Shown: one piece after another, positions 1-6,225 of the stretch | Position numbering within the stretch: the stretch's first letter is position 1 | Layout of the letters: every line of letters begins with the position of its first letter | Assembly: GCA_003643935.1 (NCBI GenBank) | Contig: QMLJ01000082.1 | Span: forward strand, 1 to 6,225 | Source of the DNA: Deltaproteobacteria bacterium | GTDB taxonomy: Bacteria; Desulfobacterota; Desulfomonilia; UBA1062 | Reading direction: 5' to 3' | Length of the DNA: 6,225 nucleotides | The notes under the pieces: model-generated | Seen by the model: only the letters and a program-made list of their open reading frames with translations | What the model was told of the DNA's origin: nothing | Databases searched by the model: none | Made by a program: the position numbers and the translations under genes

Positions 1-1
1 A

Positions 2-1435
2 GCTGATGATAACCGTTATGTGAACGATGCAGTAAAGGATGTGTTCATAGAACACAACTTTACCGTAGTCCAGGCCTTTGACGGCATCCAGACCATAGAT
101 TCCTTTACTAAAACCAAGCCAGATATCGTTTTCCTGGATTACCGTATGCCTGCAAAGGACGGTCTAGACGTGCTCAGGGAGATAAAGTCAAGGGATCCCG
201 AAGTGCCAGTAGTAGTGATCACGGGTGAAGGCTCCGAGGACGTGGCTGTCCAGGCGATGAAAGCCGGTGCGGATGATTACATAACAAAACCCTTTTCAGT
301 CTCCACTGTGATTGGCCTTGCTGATAAATTAATAAAAGAACACGACCTTAGGCAGGAGAACATACGTTTAAAAGAGGAGGTGGATGCCTACAAGGACTAT
401 CTTGCAGCTATTACAGAGACTATTGGGGAAGCCGTTATCACCACGGACTCTACGGGAAAGATTCGCTTCATGAATACAACGGCAAAAGAGCTCTTGAGGG
501 TGGAGAAAGGCTGGAAAGGTAGGCATGTAAACGACCTTGTGGGTGGACTGAAAGGGGACTTGTTTAATGATATCCAAGAGGCATTTGCCGATGGCAAGAC
601 TCGTTTTGAAAGGGAATACATACTCAGGCCTGATAATGATTCCTCGCTTTATGTGCTCCTAACGGCTAGTCTTCAGCGTAGGGAAGAGTATGTAGGAGAT
701 GTTTTTATAGTCATCAGGGACCTTTCCGATATAGAAGATATGAGGAGACAGATAGTAAACGCGGAGAAGATGGCGGCCTTGGGTAAGGTGGTTGAGGGCG
801 TGGCCCACGAGATAAGGAATTCCCTTACATCTCTGGGGGGATTCTCGAGGCGCCTCGAGAGGATGCTGGAGCCAGGCTCTCATCAGAGGCTTTACGTAGA
901 CCTTATCATTGAGGATGTGCGGAGGCTCGAGGCCATGATAAGGGATATTGAGAACTACGTGAACTACACCAAGATACACAAACCAAGGTTCGTTACCATT
1001 GACATATCCAAGATAATTAACGAAGCCCTTTCCAGGACCTTTGCTTCAAGGAGATTTGAAGGCATAGAGAGCAAGGTAAGGCTACCGGATAAGGAGATTA
1101 TTGTAAGGGCGGATCCATACTATCTGGTTGAGGCATTCTGGAATATCTTTGTAAATGCATGCGAGGCAATGCCCGAGGGTGGTGTGCTTGAGATAGGTGT
1201 GAGACGAAATACATCGAGCGTTACCGTGGATGTGAAGGATACGGGCCACGGCATACCAAAGGGCGATGTCAACGATGTATTTAACCCATTTTATACAACA
1301 AAGGCCTCTGGCGCTGGCCTGGGTCTCACCAAGGTATACATGATAATAGAGGAACACGGCGGGGATATAACAATAGACAGTGATATTGGCAAAGGAACTA
1401 GGGTCAGGATACACTTGCCTTTAAAGGGTGAATGA
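2..1435 (+). CDS. Receiver-PAS-histidine kinase hybrid (5' end outside window)
   Basis: This is a cytoplasmic two-component signalling protein with the order receiver, PAS, HisKA, HATPase. The frame is open to the left edge, and the six codons before the GTG at 20 read A-D-D-N-R-Y. They supply the acidic Asp pair of a receiver domain, so the true start lies upstream. Numbered from that GTG, the phospho-acceptor is D40 (FLDYRMP), the conserved Thr is T68 (VITGEG) and the Lys is K90 (TKPF). A short helical linker (about 105-125) leads into a PAS-like domain (about 125-235). The H-box is at H263 (GVAHEIRNSL). The ATPase domain has the N-box (N375, N379), the G1 box DTGHGIP (407-413) and the G2 box GAGLGL (431-436). 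All key residues are present, so both phospho-acceptance and autokinase activity are expected. No membrane segment is visible, so the input signal probably arrives through the receiver and the PAS domain. The stop overlaps the start of the next gene by 4 bp. The signal and the output partner cannot be read from the sequence. Confidence 0.93.
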   Translation, partial: ADDNRYVNDAVKDVFIEHNFTVVQAFDGIQTIDSFTKTKPDIVFLDYRMPAKDGLDVLREIKSRDPEVPVVVITGEGSEDVAVQAMKAGADDYITKPFSVSTVIGLADKLIKEHDLRQENIRLKEEVDAYKDYLAAITETIGEAVITTDSTGKIRFMNTTAKELLRVEKGWKGRHVNDLVGGLKGDLFNDIQEAFADGKTRFEREYILRPDNDSSLYVLLTASLQRREEYVGDVFIVIRDLSDIEDMRRQIVNAEKMAALGKVVEGVAHEIRNSLTSLGGFSRRLERMLEPGSHQRLYVDLIIEDVRRLEAMIRDIENYVNYTKIHKPRFVTIDISKIINEALSRTFASRRFEGIESKVRLPDKEIIVRADPYYLVEAFWNIFVNACEAMPEGGVLEIGVRRNTSSVTVDVKDTGHGIPKGDVNDVFNPFYTTKASGAGLGLTKVYMIIEEHGGDITIDSDIGKGTRVRIHLPLKGE

Positions 1436-1986
1436 GAGTTTTCTATTCCTTTTTGTTGATCTTGGTGATGATGCTTGTCTCCCTACCTGTTTGGGGCGAT
1501 ATATTTGTCAAACAATCTCCAGATGGGACACTGAACTATAGCGACTGCCCCTCTGGCAAAGGGTGGAATCTATATATCAAGGAAAAGAAGCCAGGTGCAG
1601 ATGACCTCTATACGCAGGAAGTAATAACCTCTGTGGCAAGGAGGTATGGCATTAGTCCGGTTATAATAAGGGCAATAATAGAGGTTGAGTCTGAGATGAA
1701 TGAAGGAGCAGTATCAAGTAAAGGTGCTATTGGCCTTATGCAGGTGATGCCAGAGACCGCCCGTGACATGGGTATAGATGATCCCTGGGATACAAGGCAA
1801 AACATAGTTGCTGGTACAAGGTATTTTGCAAGGTTACTCAAGCATTACAAAGGTGATGTAAGACTTGCGTTGGCTGCTTACAATGCAGGTCCTGGCGTTG
1901 TTGACAGGTATCGAGGGATTCCACCCTTTGAAGAAACAAGGGAATATGTTAAAAGGGTGATGGCTTTTATTGAGGGGAATAAGTGA
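1432..1986 (+). CDS. Secreted lytic transglycosylase (SLT domain, DUF4124-like N-terminus)
   Basis: This is a periplasmic murein lytic transglycosylase of the soluble-Slt/GH23 family, which cleaves the MurNAc-GlcNAc bond non-hydrolytically to form 1,6-anhydroMurNAc. Residues 1-22 look like a signal peptide: a hydrophobic run followed by PVWG, with cleavage probable after G22. The only Cys is C39, so there is no lipobox and it is not a lipoprotein. Residues 23-50 resemble DUF4124, a short segment often found in front of SLT domains (IFVKQSPDGTLNYSD). The SLT domain covers about 58-182. The catalytic Glu is E86 in the IIEVES motif, followed by GAIGLMQVMPETA (98-110) and the substrate-groove motif AYNAGPG (149-155). 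At 184 aa the protein is a complete minimal member of the family. The ATG at 1432 overlaps the kinase stop (ATGA), with a purine-rich stretch (AAAGGGTGA) just upstream. It probably serves in wall remodelling; its specific partner is unknown. Confidence 0.93.
   Translation: MRVFYSFLLILVMMLVSLPVWGDIFVKQSPDGTLNYSDCPSGKGWNLYIKEKKPGADDLYTQEVITSVARRYGISPVIIRAIIEVESEMNEGAVSSKGAIGLMQVMPETARDMGIDDPWDTRQNIVAGTRYFARLLKHYKGDVRLALAAYNAGPGVVDRYRGIPPFEETREYVKRVMAFIEGNK
1972..1977 (+). promoter_or_regulatory. Ribosome binding site for pgsA
   Basis: GAGGGG lies five bases before the GTG at 1983, inside the end of the lytic transglycosylase gene. It supports the GTG, which overlaps the preceding stop as GTGA, over the downstream ATG codons as the pgsA start. 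Confidence 0.6.
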
Positions 1987-2531
1987 AAAAGAGACTTAAC
2001 TGGGCCAATATGCTCACCATGTCCAGGATAATAGTTGTCCCTGTACTTGCCCTGTGTCTTATCAAGGGCGGTTATTTCTATTCCATACTCGCTGCAGTAC
2101 TTTTTATAGCCGCTACCTTTACTGATTTTCTCGACGGCTACATTGCAAGAAAGTATGAGATGGTTTCAAACCTTGGCAAATTTCTAGATCCCCTTGCTGA
2201 TAAGCTTCTGATAGTTACTTCCCTTATCCTTCTAATCCCACTGGACCGCTCCCCTGCATGGATCGTTGCCCTGATAGTATGCAGGGAACTCGCCGTGACA
2301 GGATTGAGGAGCATTGCATCGGAGAGAAACATAGTAATCGCTGCAAACTGGTTGGGGAAATACAAGACAGCATTCCAGTGTGCTGCTGTTATACCTCTTC
2401 TTATACATTATACAGTGTTCGGTATACAGTTCCAGCTGGCAGGCGAATTCTTTTTGTGGATAGCTTGCTTTTTCACATTATGGTCTGGTTTTGACTACTT
2501 TTATGGCTACTTTGAGTCAGGCATTATATAG
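1983..2531 (+). CDS. pgsA: CDP-diacylglycerol--glycerol-3-phosphate 3-phosphatidyltransferase
   Basis: This integral inner-membrane enzyme makes phosphatidylglycerophosphate from CDP-diacylglycerol and sn-glycerol 3-phosphate, the committed step to phosphatidylglycerol and cardiolipin. The CDP-alcohol phosphotransferase signature is complete: D48, D51-G52, A55-R56, then G65, D69 and D73 with the family spacing. These Asp residues bind the divalent metal and the CDP group. The N-terminal NMLTMSR (9-15) and the later CRELAVTGLR (100-109) are typical of PgsA rather than of phosphatidylserine or cardiolipin synthases. Hydrophobic segments are seen around 16-48, 75-100, 117-145 and 150-170. At 182 aa the length is normal. 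The start is GTG, overlapping the lytic transglycosylase stop by 4 bp, with a good ribosome binding site, so translation is probably coupled. Activity is inferred from motifs. Confidence 0.94.
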   Translation: MKKRLNWANMLTMSRIIVVPVLALCLIKGGYFYSILAAVLFIAATFTDFLDGYIARKYEMVSNLGKFLDPLADKLLIVTSLILLIPLDRSPAWIVALIVCRELAVTGLRSIASERNIVIAANWLGKYKTAFQCAAVIPLLIHYTVFGIQFQLAGEFFLWIACFFTLWSGFDYFYGYFESGII

Positions 2532-2580
2532 CCTTGTCCAAAGAAGTGCACATCTGACTGAAAAAGCGATAGCAACAGGC

Positions 2581-2589
2581 TGATAAAAT
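2581..2589 (+). promoter_or_regulatory. Possible extended -10 promoter element
   Basis: TGATAAAAT fits the extended -10 pattern TGnTAnAAT with one departure from TATAAT, 50 bp before the ATG of the NusG domain II gene. No good -35 box lies at normal spacing; the nearest partial match, CTGACT at 2554-2559, is too far away. A weak imperfect hairpin (GCCGGAT / ATCCTGC, around 2600-2616) sits in the predicted leader. Transcription could equally continue from pgsA, since no terminator is visible between the genes. Confidence 0.25.
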
Positions 2590-2639
2590 GGGAGTTCAGG
2601 CCGGATTAGATCCTGCTTGAGGTTGATGTTTCAAGGTAT

Positions 2640-3029
2640 ATGAAGTCTTTATTTAAGGATTACAGCTCGATTACCTTGGCGGACAAGATACTTGTCGGGG
2701 CCCTTGTACTAGTTGTGGTCTTGTGGTCATTCCTTCTTTTTCATGGCAAGGCCAAGGACCTCAAGGTGGAGATATATAATAAAGATGGTCTTTATGGCGT
2801 TTATCCTTTGTCGGAGACAAGGACGATCAGGGTACCAGGTCCACTGGGTTATACGGTCGTATGCATTGAATCTGGCAAGGCCTATATCCAGATCTCGCCT
2901 TGTCCTAACAAGATCTGCGTACATATGGGTAAGATATGGCTTCCTTCCCAGAGCGTGGTATGCATACCCAACAGGGTCGTTGTTAGGATATCTGGTAAGG
3001 ATCGGCTCTTCGATGCCTTAACATACTAG
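2640..3029 (+). CDS. NusG domain II-containing membrane-anchored protein
   Basis: This 129-aa protein has a single N-terminal transmembrane segment (about 17-35) after a short Lys-containing tail, then a small domain of the NusG_II family. The hallmark is the Cys-containing core SPCPNKICVHMG (86-97) followed by SVVCIPNRVVVRISG (105-119). It contains C88, C93 and C108, plus C75 in the preceding strand. The C-x4-C pair and third Cys are typical of the family, whose function is not established. Despite the name, it lacks the NusG N-terminal domain and is not a transcription factor by structure. By topology the Cys domain should face the periplasm, so a disulfide or redox role is conceivable but unproven. 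Relatives in other bacteria often sit beside a Gx/heptaprenyl diphosphate synthase component I-type membrane gene, and none is visible here. The ribosome binding site is poor: AAGG only three bases before the ATG. There is no better in-frame start, and an in-frame stop lies at 2607-2609. Confidence 0.85.
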   Translation: MKSLFKDYSSITLADKILVGALVLVVVLWSFLLFHGKAKDLKVEIYNKDGLYGVYPLSETRTIRVPGPLGYTVVCIESGKAYIQISPCPNKICVHMGKIWLPSQSVVCIPNRVVVRISGKDRLFDALTY

Positions 3030-3111
3030 TATTCATGGGTTTGTTGACCAAATCAAGGTTCGTAGTAATCATCACCTGGTAACCCTTGTAGTGTATATGA
3101 ACAAAATAGTG

Positions 3112-3138
3112 AAAATTTAAAATCGCCACTTTGGCAAT
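3112..3138 (-). terminator. Probable intrinsic terminator of the exbB-exbD-PBP operon
   Basis: Read on the - strand, ATTGCCA-AAG-TGGCGAT (3138 to 3122) can form a 7-bp stem with one G-U wobble and a three-base loop. It is followed by TTTTAAATTTT, interrupted by AAA. It lies 27-43 bases past the stop of the penicillin-binding protein gene, in the convergent gap. On the + strand the wobble becomes a C-A mismatch and no T-run follows, so it works best for the - strand. Confidence 0.55.
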
Positions 3139-3164
3139 AAACCCCTGCTACCTGATGTCCCAAG

Positions 3165-5480
3165 CTAGTCCCTACCAAAAAGCGAGTGAATAAACCTTAC
3201 TATGGGGGACCCTTGTCCTGGATGCATAGCTGTTGGGCCGGTTCCTTGTATATAAGGAAGGGTAACAGAGTAACTGTTGAATAGTCCTGCAGGCTTGCCA
3301 TTTCTTCTGTCAACCTTGCATAATACCACGTCACGTGGCCTGTTCCAAAACGCCCTTTTTTCTATAGAGCTCATGATCATTGCTGCTACTGGCATTGCTC
3401 CTTCAGCGCCGGTAAGCCCTATTGGTTTGAAAGAGTCATTTCCAAGCCATACGGTAACGACTTCACGTGGACTGAAACATACAAACCAGGAGTCCCTTAG
3501 CTCGTCCGTTGTACCTGTTTTACCGCAGATGCCATGGGGCATGCCGTACATGGATGCCTTACTTGCAGTACCTTCTGTTATGACCCTTATGAGTGCATGG
3601 TCAAGTATATAGACAACACTGGGATCAAGCACCTGTACCGTGTTCACATGTCTGTTATCGAGTATGATGGTGCCATTTTCGTTTGTTATAAACCTTATGG
3701 CCCTTGGTCTCACCCTGAATCCACCATTGGCAAAGGGGCAATAGAGTGTGCTCACCTCTAGTGGGGATAGGCCGATTGAACCTAGAAGTAAGGATGGATT
3801 TGTACTGAAGGTGTGAGCAGGGAGCATAAGCTGCAGATTTCTTGCAACGTTACCAATACCCACTTTTATACCAAGCCTTACTGTTGCCATGTTGTAAGAC
3901 TTGGCAAGTGCATCTATGAGCATCACCATTCCATGAGACTTGTTGTCAAAGTTCCGGGGTTTCCACTGGGTTTTGTCGTCGAGCGTCAAGCTTATGGGTT
4001 CATCATCGACAAAGGATGAAAGCGTATAGCCTTGTCTTAGCGCCGTGTAATACACAACAGGCTTTATTAGGGATCCTATCTGCCTTTTCAGCTTAATGGC
4101 CCTGTTGTATTGGGATATGCCATAATCATAACCTCCAACCATGGCCTTTATGTCGCCTGTATGTGAATCGCAGATTACTACAGCGCCTTGAACCGGAACA
4201 TTGCTTCGCCTGCAGATGTTCTTTATACTGTGTTGTAACGTGGTTGTGGCTATACTCTGCATGTGTGTATCTATGGTGGTGTAGATATTATACCCGCCCT
4301 TTGCAAGCTTATCCCTGGATAGTGTATCTTTTAACAATGCTAGGAGATAATCTACAAAGTAAGGCGCCTGTCTTTTCCATTCTTTCAATGGCACAACGCC
4401 TAGAGGGCTCTTTATGGCCTGGGAATACGTATCCCTTGTAATCTTGGACTCCGTGTACATGATCTTCAGGACTGTATTGCGCCTGGCGAGCGCCCTTGAT
4501 GGATATTTATACGGGGAATACTTGTTAGGTGCTCTTATTATGCCTGCAAGTAGTGCGGCCTCGGACAGACTCAAACTGGACACAGGCTTGTCAAAGTACA
4601 GTTCAGCGGCACGGCCTATACCGTATATACCAGCATAGCCGTATTGCCCCATATAAACCTCATTTATATACATCCCTAGAATTTCATCCTTGGTATACGT
4701 GGCATCCATGACCATGGCCATGAATGCCTCCTTGATTTTCCTGGTAATGGAACGCCTGCTGGACAGAAACATGTTTTTTATCAACTGCTGGGTTATGGTG
4801 GATGCTCCCTCTACGAACGATCCATGCCTTATGTCAACGAGTGTTGCCCTTATAATGGCAAATAAGTCTATTCCGGAATGCTTGTAAAACCTTTTATCCT
4901 CTGTACATAATATGGCATCGAGAAGGTATGTCGGACATTCAGCCAGGCTCACCATGGATCTGTCTTCATGGTGGGTATCAAGGATTTTGGCTATTACCTC
5001 TGGTTCCAGACAGATTTCCTTTATAGGTCTGCCTGTATCGTGTCTATAGATATTCACCACTGTGTTGGCTTCAATGTCAATATCCATAACCATACCGGTA
5101 CTTGAGGATGTATCCATAAATGGATATTTGAACCTGCGCGGGTATATCACTATGTGATCCCTGTACCAGGCATATTCACCTGGGTGCGAGACTTTTTGAA
5201 CCCTTCTGTATCGCAGGCGTTCGAGCCTTGGTCTGAGGCCTAAAAGCCTTATATCAGTCCCAGGCCTGATAAGGGTTATATCGCTAAGTATCTTTGACGG
5301 TATGTGCCAAACGCTGCCTGTAGCGATCTTTCTTATTTCCCTAATGGTATCCAAGGTCTCGAACAACACGAAAAGGGAGACCAAGATAATTATGGATGCG
5401 ATTAACCCTCTGGCAAGTGGCCTTTTTGTAACCCAGGGGATATGCATAAGTAACTTTTTTAATGGCTTTAATGGCGTCAT
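3165..5480 (-). CDS. mrcB: Bifunctional class A penicillin-binding protein, PBP1b-like
   Basis: This bifunctional peptidoglycan synthase polymerises lipid II into glycan chains (GT51) and cross-links the stem peptides (transpeptidase). A basic cytoplasmic tail precedes one transmembrane helix (about 22-41). Residues 72-120 resemble the UB2H domain of PBP1b (RRVQKVSHPGEYAW...IVIYPRRFKYPF). The GT51 domain (about 175-350) carries catalytic E194 in TEDKRFYKHSG, the GASTITQQLIKN motif (225-236) and second Glu E251 in RKIKEA. The transpeptidase domain (about 430-705) has nucleophile S470 in SLIK (470-473), SYN (528-530) and KTGTT (654-658). Motifs such as MFLSSRRS and LLLGSIGLSPLEV match Escherichia coli PBP1b more closely than PBP1a. 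At 771 aa it is slightly shorter than E. coli PBP1b. All catalytic residues are intact. The ATG overlaps the exbD stop by 4 bp (ATGA) with only an A-rich upstream region, so translation probably depends on coupling. The symbol mrcB reflects family resemblance; orthology is inferred. Confidence 0.93.
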   Translation of the reverse strand: MTPLKPLKKLLMHIPWVTKRPLARGLIASIIILVSLFVLFETLDTIREIRKIATGSVWHIPSKILSDITLIRPGTDIRLLGLRPRLERLRYRRVQKVSHPGEYAWYRDHIVIYPRRFKYPFMDTSSSTGMVMDIDIEANTVVNIYRHDTGRPIKEICLEPEVIAKILDTHHEDRSMVSLAECPTYLLDAILCTEDKRFYKHSGIDLFAIIRATLVDIRHGSFVEGASTITQQLIKNMFLSSRRSITRKIKEAFMAMVMDATYTKDEILGMYINEVYMGQYGYAGIYGIGRAAELYFDKPVSSLSLSEAALLAGIIRAPNKYSPYKYPSRALARRNTVLKIMYTESKITRDTYSQAIKSPLGVVPLKEWKRQAPYFVDYLLALLKDTLSRDKLAKGGYNIYTTIDTHMQSIATTTLQHSIKNICRRSNVPVQGAVVICDSHTGDIKAMVGGYDYGISQYNRAIKLKRQIGSLIKPVVYYTALRQGYTLSSFVDDEPISLTLDDKTQWKPRNFDNKSHGMVMLIDALAKSYNMATVRLGIKVGIGNVARNLQLMLPAHTFSTNPSLLLGSIGLSPLEVSTLYCPFANGGFRVRPRAIRFITNENGTIILDNRHVNTVQVLDPSVVYILDHALIRVITEGTASKASMYGMPHGICGKTGTTDELRDSWFVCFSPREVVTVWLGNDSFKPIGLTGAEGAMPVAAMIMSSIEKRAFWNRPRDVVLCKVDRRNGKPAGLFNSYSVTLPYIQGTGPTAMHPGQGSPIVRFIHSLFGRD

Positions 5481-5863
5481 TTCTTTTTTGTTGCTATGGA
5501 TATCTCTGCCACGCCTTTAATCATAAGCCTGTCAAGGACCTCCACGAACCTGCCATAAGGTCCGTTCGTATCTTCAAGGATAAGTACAGAAGAATTTGGG
5601 GGTATTTTGCCAAGTGTCCCGATAGATACAGGCCTGTTGTTAACAAGAATTTCCCCATCCCTTAAAATGCTTATTGTGTAATCAGGCCTGTGGAGGCCTG
5701 CCTTGGCACTCCTGGATTGGGGTAGCTTCAGGTGCATGGTCGGGTAAGTAAAGGAAGCTGTAAGTAAGAAAAATATTAGAAGCAGAAAAACAATATCTAC
5801 CAGAGGTGTTATATCAAAGGGTGAGAACTCGTCACTGTCATCGTTAGGTTCTAGGTGTATCAT
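5477..5863 (-). CDS. exbD: ExbD/TolR-family proton-channel subunit
   Basis: This is a small inner-membrane protein of the ExbD/TolR family, partner of ExbB/TolQ in a complex that turns proton flow into work across the periplasm. The layout is standard: a short acidic cytoplasmic N-terminus (1-15), one transmembrane helix (about 19-38) containing the essential Asp at D23 in DITPLVDIVFLLLIFFLLT, and a periplasmic domain (about 45-128). The periplasmic part contains YTISILRDGEILVNNRPV (62-79) and ends in a basic tail, KKK. The length of 128 aa is slightly short but complete. The sequence cannot separate ExbD (TonB system) from TolR (Tol-Pal); ExbD is used as the generic label. Its start overlaps the stop of the upstream channel gene by 4 bp, with AGAGAG upstream. 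The next gene is the PBP1b-like synthase, where TonB or TolA might be expected. Confidence 0.9.
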   Translation of the reverse strand: MIHLEPNDDSDEFSPFDITPLVDIVFLLLIFFLLTASFTYPTMHLKLPQSRSAKAGLHRPDYTISILRDGEILVNNRPVSIGTLGKIPPNSSVLILEDTNGPYGRFVEVLDRLMIKGVAEISIATKKK

Positions 5864-6225
5864 TTCGCATCTCTCTTTCTACCCATGATCCTGATCTCGG
5901 CATCCATAGATATATGCCTTGCAAGCTTATTAACGAAAAATTTAAGGTAATGATACATGAGAAATGCCACTATAGCAATCGTGAGGCCTTCGGCTGTTGT
6001 TAGCAGGGCTACCCAGATACCGGATGCAAGAGTGGATGGATTTACCATACCACCACTGGTGGATACCTCCTTGAATGCAGATATCATACCCAGCACAGTA
6101 CCAAGCAGACCTAAAAGTGGTGATATTGTATAGGAGAGCCTTATTATTCCCAGTCCCTTAGAAAGACTCTCCACCTCTCTCTCCCCTGTTATGGTGACAA
6201 GTTCCTCAAGCCTTGCCGTGTCAAG
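5860..6225 (-). CDS. exbB: ExbB/TolQ/MotA-family proton-channel subunit (5' end outside window)
   Basis: This is the C-terminal part of a multi-pass inner-membrane channel subunit of the MotA/TolQ/ExbB family, which forms a pentamer around an ExbD/TolR dimer. The frame is open to the right edge of the window. The residues read there (LDTARLEELVTITGERE) continue smoothly into the family core, so a GTG at 6174 is an internal codon and not the start. Two transmembrane helices are visible. The first contains the hallmark SPLLGLLGTVLGMISAF. The second contains NPSTLASGIWVALLTTAEGL and continues into a long hydrophobic run. The two are separated by a short linker. Thr residues within the second helix (LLTTAEG) match positions that line the proton path in ExbB/TolQ. 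A basic cytoplasmic tail (RKRDAK) follows. The first transmembrane helix lies outside the window. The stop overlaps the exbD start by 4 bp. ExbB versus TolQ cannot be decided here. Confidence 0.9.
   Translation of the reverse strand, partial: LDTARLEELVTITGEREVESLSKGLGIIRLSYTISPLLGLLGTVLGMISAFKEVSTSGGMVNPSTLASGIWVALLTTAEGLTIAIVAFLMYHYLKFFVNKLARHISMDAEIRIMGRKRDAK

Noticed and set aside
20..22. GTG at 20 as the start of the kinase gene
   Set aside because: The frame is open to the left edge, and the preceding codons encode the acidic Asp pair of the receiver domain, so the gene begins outside the window.
659..1414. - strand open frames opposite the kinase
   Set aside because: They are antisense shadows of a gene with complete receiver and kinase motifs.
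2258..2494. Open frame on the + strand inside pgsA
   Set aside because: It is a different frame of a gene with a complete catalytic signature. The product is low-complexity-free but matches no family I recognise, so it is treated as a shadow.
2532..2639. Possible riboswitch or small RNA between pgsA and the NusG domain II gene
   Set aside because: I compared it by eye with the consensus cores of TPP, FMN, cobalamin, c-di-GMP, glycine and fluoride riboswitches and with the bacterial SRP RNA. I saw no match, and the only hairpin is short and imperfect.
3054..3098. Imperfect inverted repeat CAAGGTT / AACCCTTG as a + strand terminator
   Set aside because: The stem has a bulge and a loop of about 20 bases and is not followed by a T-run, so it is not a convincing terminator.
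3277..5520. Several + strand open frames opposite the penicillin-binding protein gene
   Set aside because: All lie antisense to a full-length gene with intact catalytic motifs, and none shows recognisable domains or good ribosome binding sites.
6172..6174. GTG (- strand) as the start of the ExbB/TolQ-like gene
   Set aside because: The frame continues to the right edge with family-like sequence, and the first transmembrane helix would be missing.

Overview
The window is a stretch of cell-envelope genes from a diderm (Gram-negative-type) bacterium. Three things point to two membranes: an ExbB/TolQ and ExbD/TolR proton-channel pair, a class A penicillin-binding protein with a PBP1b-type UB2H-like region, and a secreted lytic transglycosylase with a DUF4124-like N-terminus. 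A soluble receiver-PAS-histidine kinase, a stand-alone NusG domain II membrane protein, moderate GC content and heavy use of AGG and ATA codons would suit a Desulfobacterota (deltaproteobacterial) lineage. That placement is an inference from family distribution, not a demonstrated identity.

Layout. The left half runs on the + strand. A receiver-PAS-histidine kinase (cut by the left edge), a lytic transglycosylase and the phosphatidylglycerophosphate synthase pgsA are chained by 4-bp start/stop overlaps, so they form one translationally coupled unit. After a 108-bp gap comes a small membrane-anchored NusG domain II protein. A 135-bp convergent intergenic region follows, with a plausible intrinsic terminator for the opposite strand. 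The right half runs on the - strand. An ExbB/TolQ-type channel subunit (cut by the right edge), an ExbD/TolR-type subunit and a bifunctional PBP1b-like peptidoglycan synthase are again linked by 4-bp ATGA overlaps.

How the genes fit together. The - strand operon places a proton-motive-force-driven inner-membrane motor directly upstream of the peptidoglycan synthase gene. The + strand operon combines a signalling kinase, a peptidoglycan-cleaving enzyme and a phospholipid-synthesis enzyme. All products except the kinase act in or on the inner membrane or in the periplasm. I see no mobile element, CRISPR array, tRNA or rRNA, and no clear sign of horizontal transfer. Most of this is recognisable housekeeping. 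The ExbB-ExbD-PBP1b arrangement is the observation I would follow up first. I do not see convincing evidence of an entirely new system.
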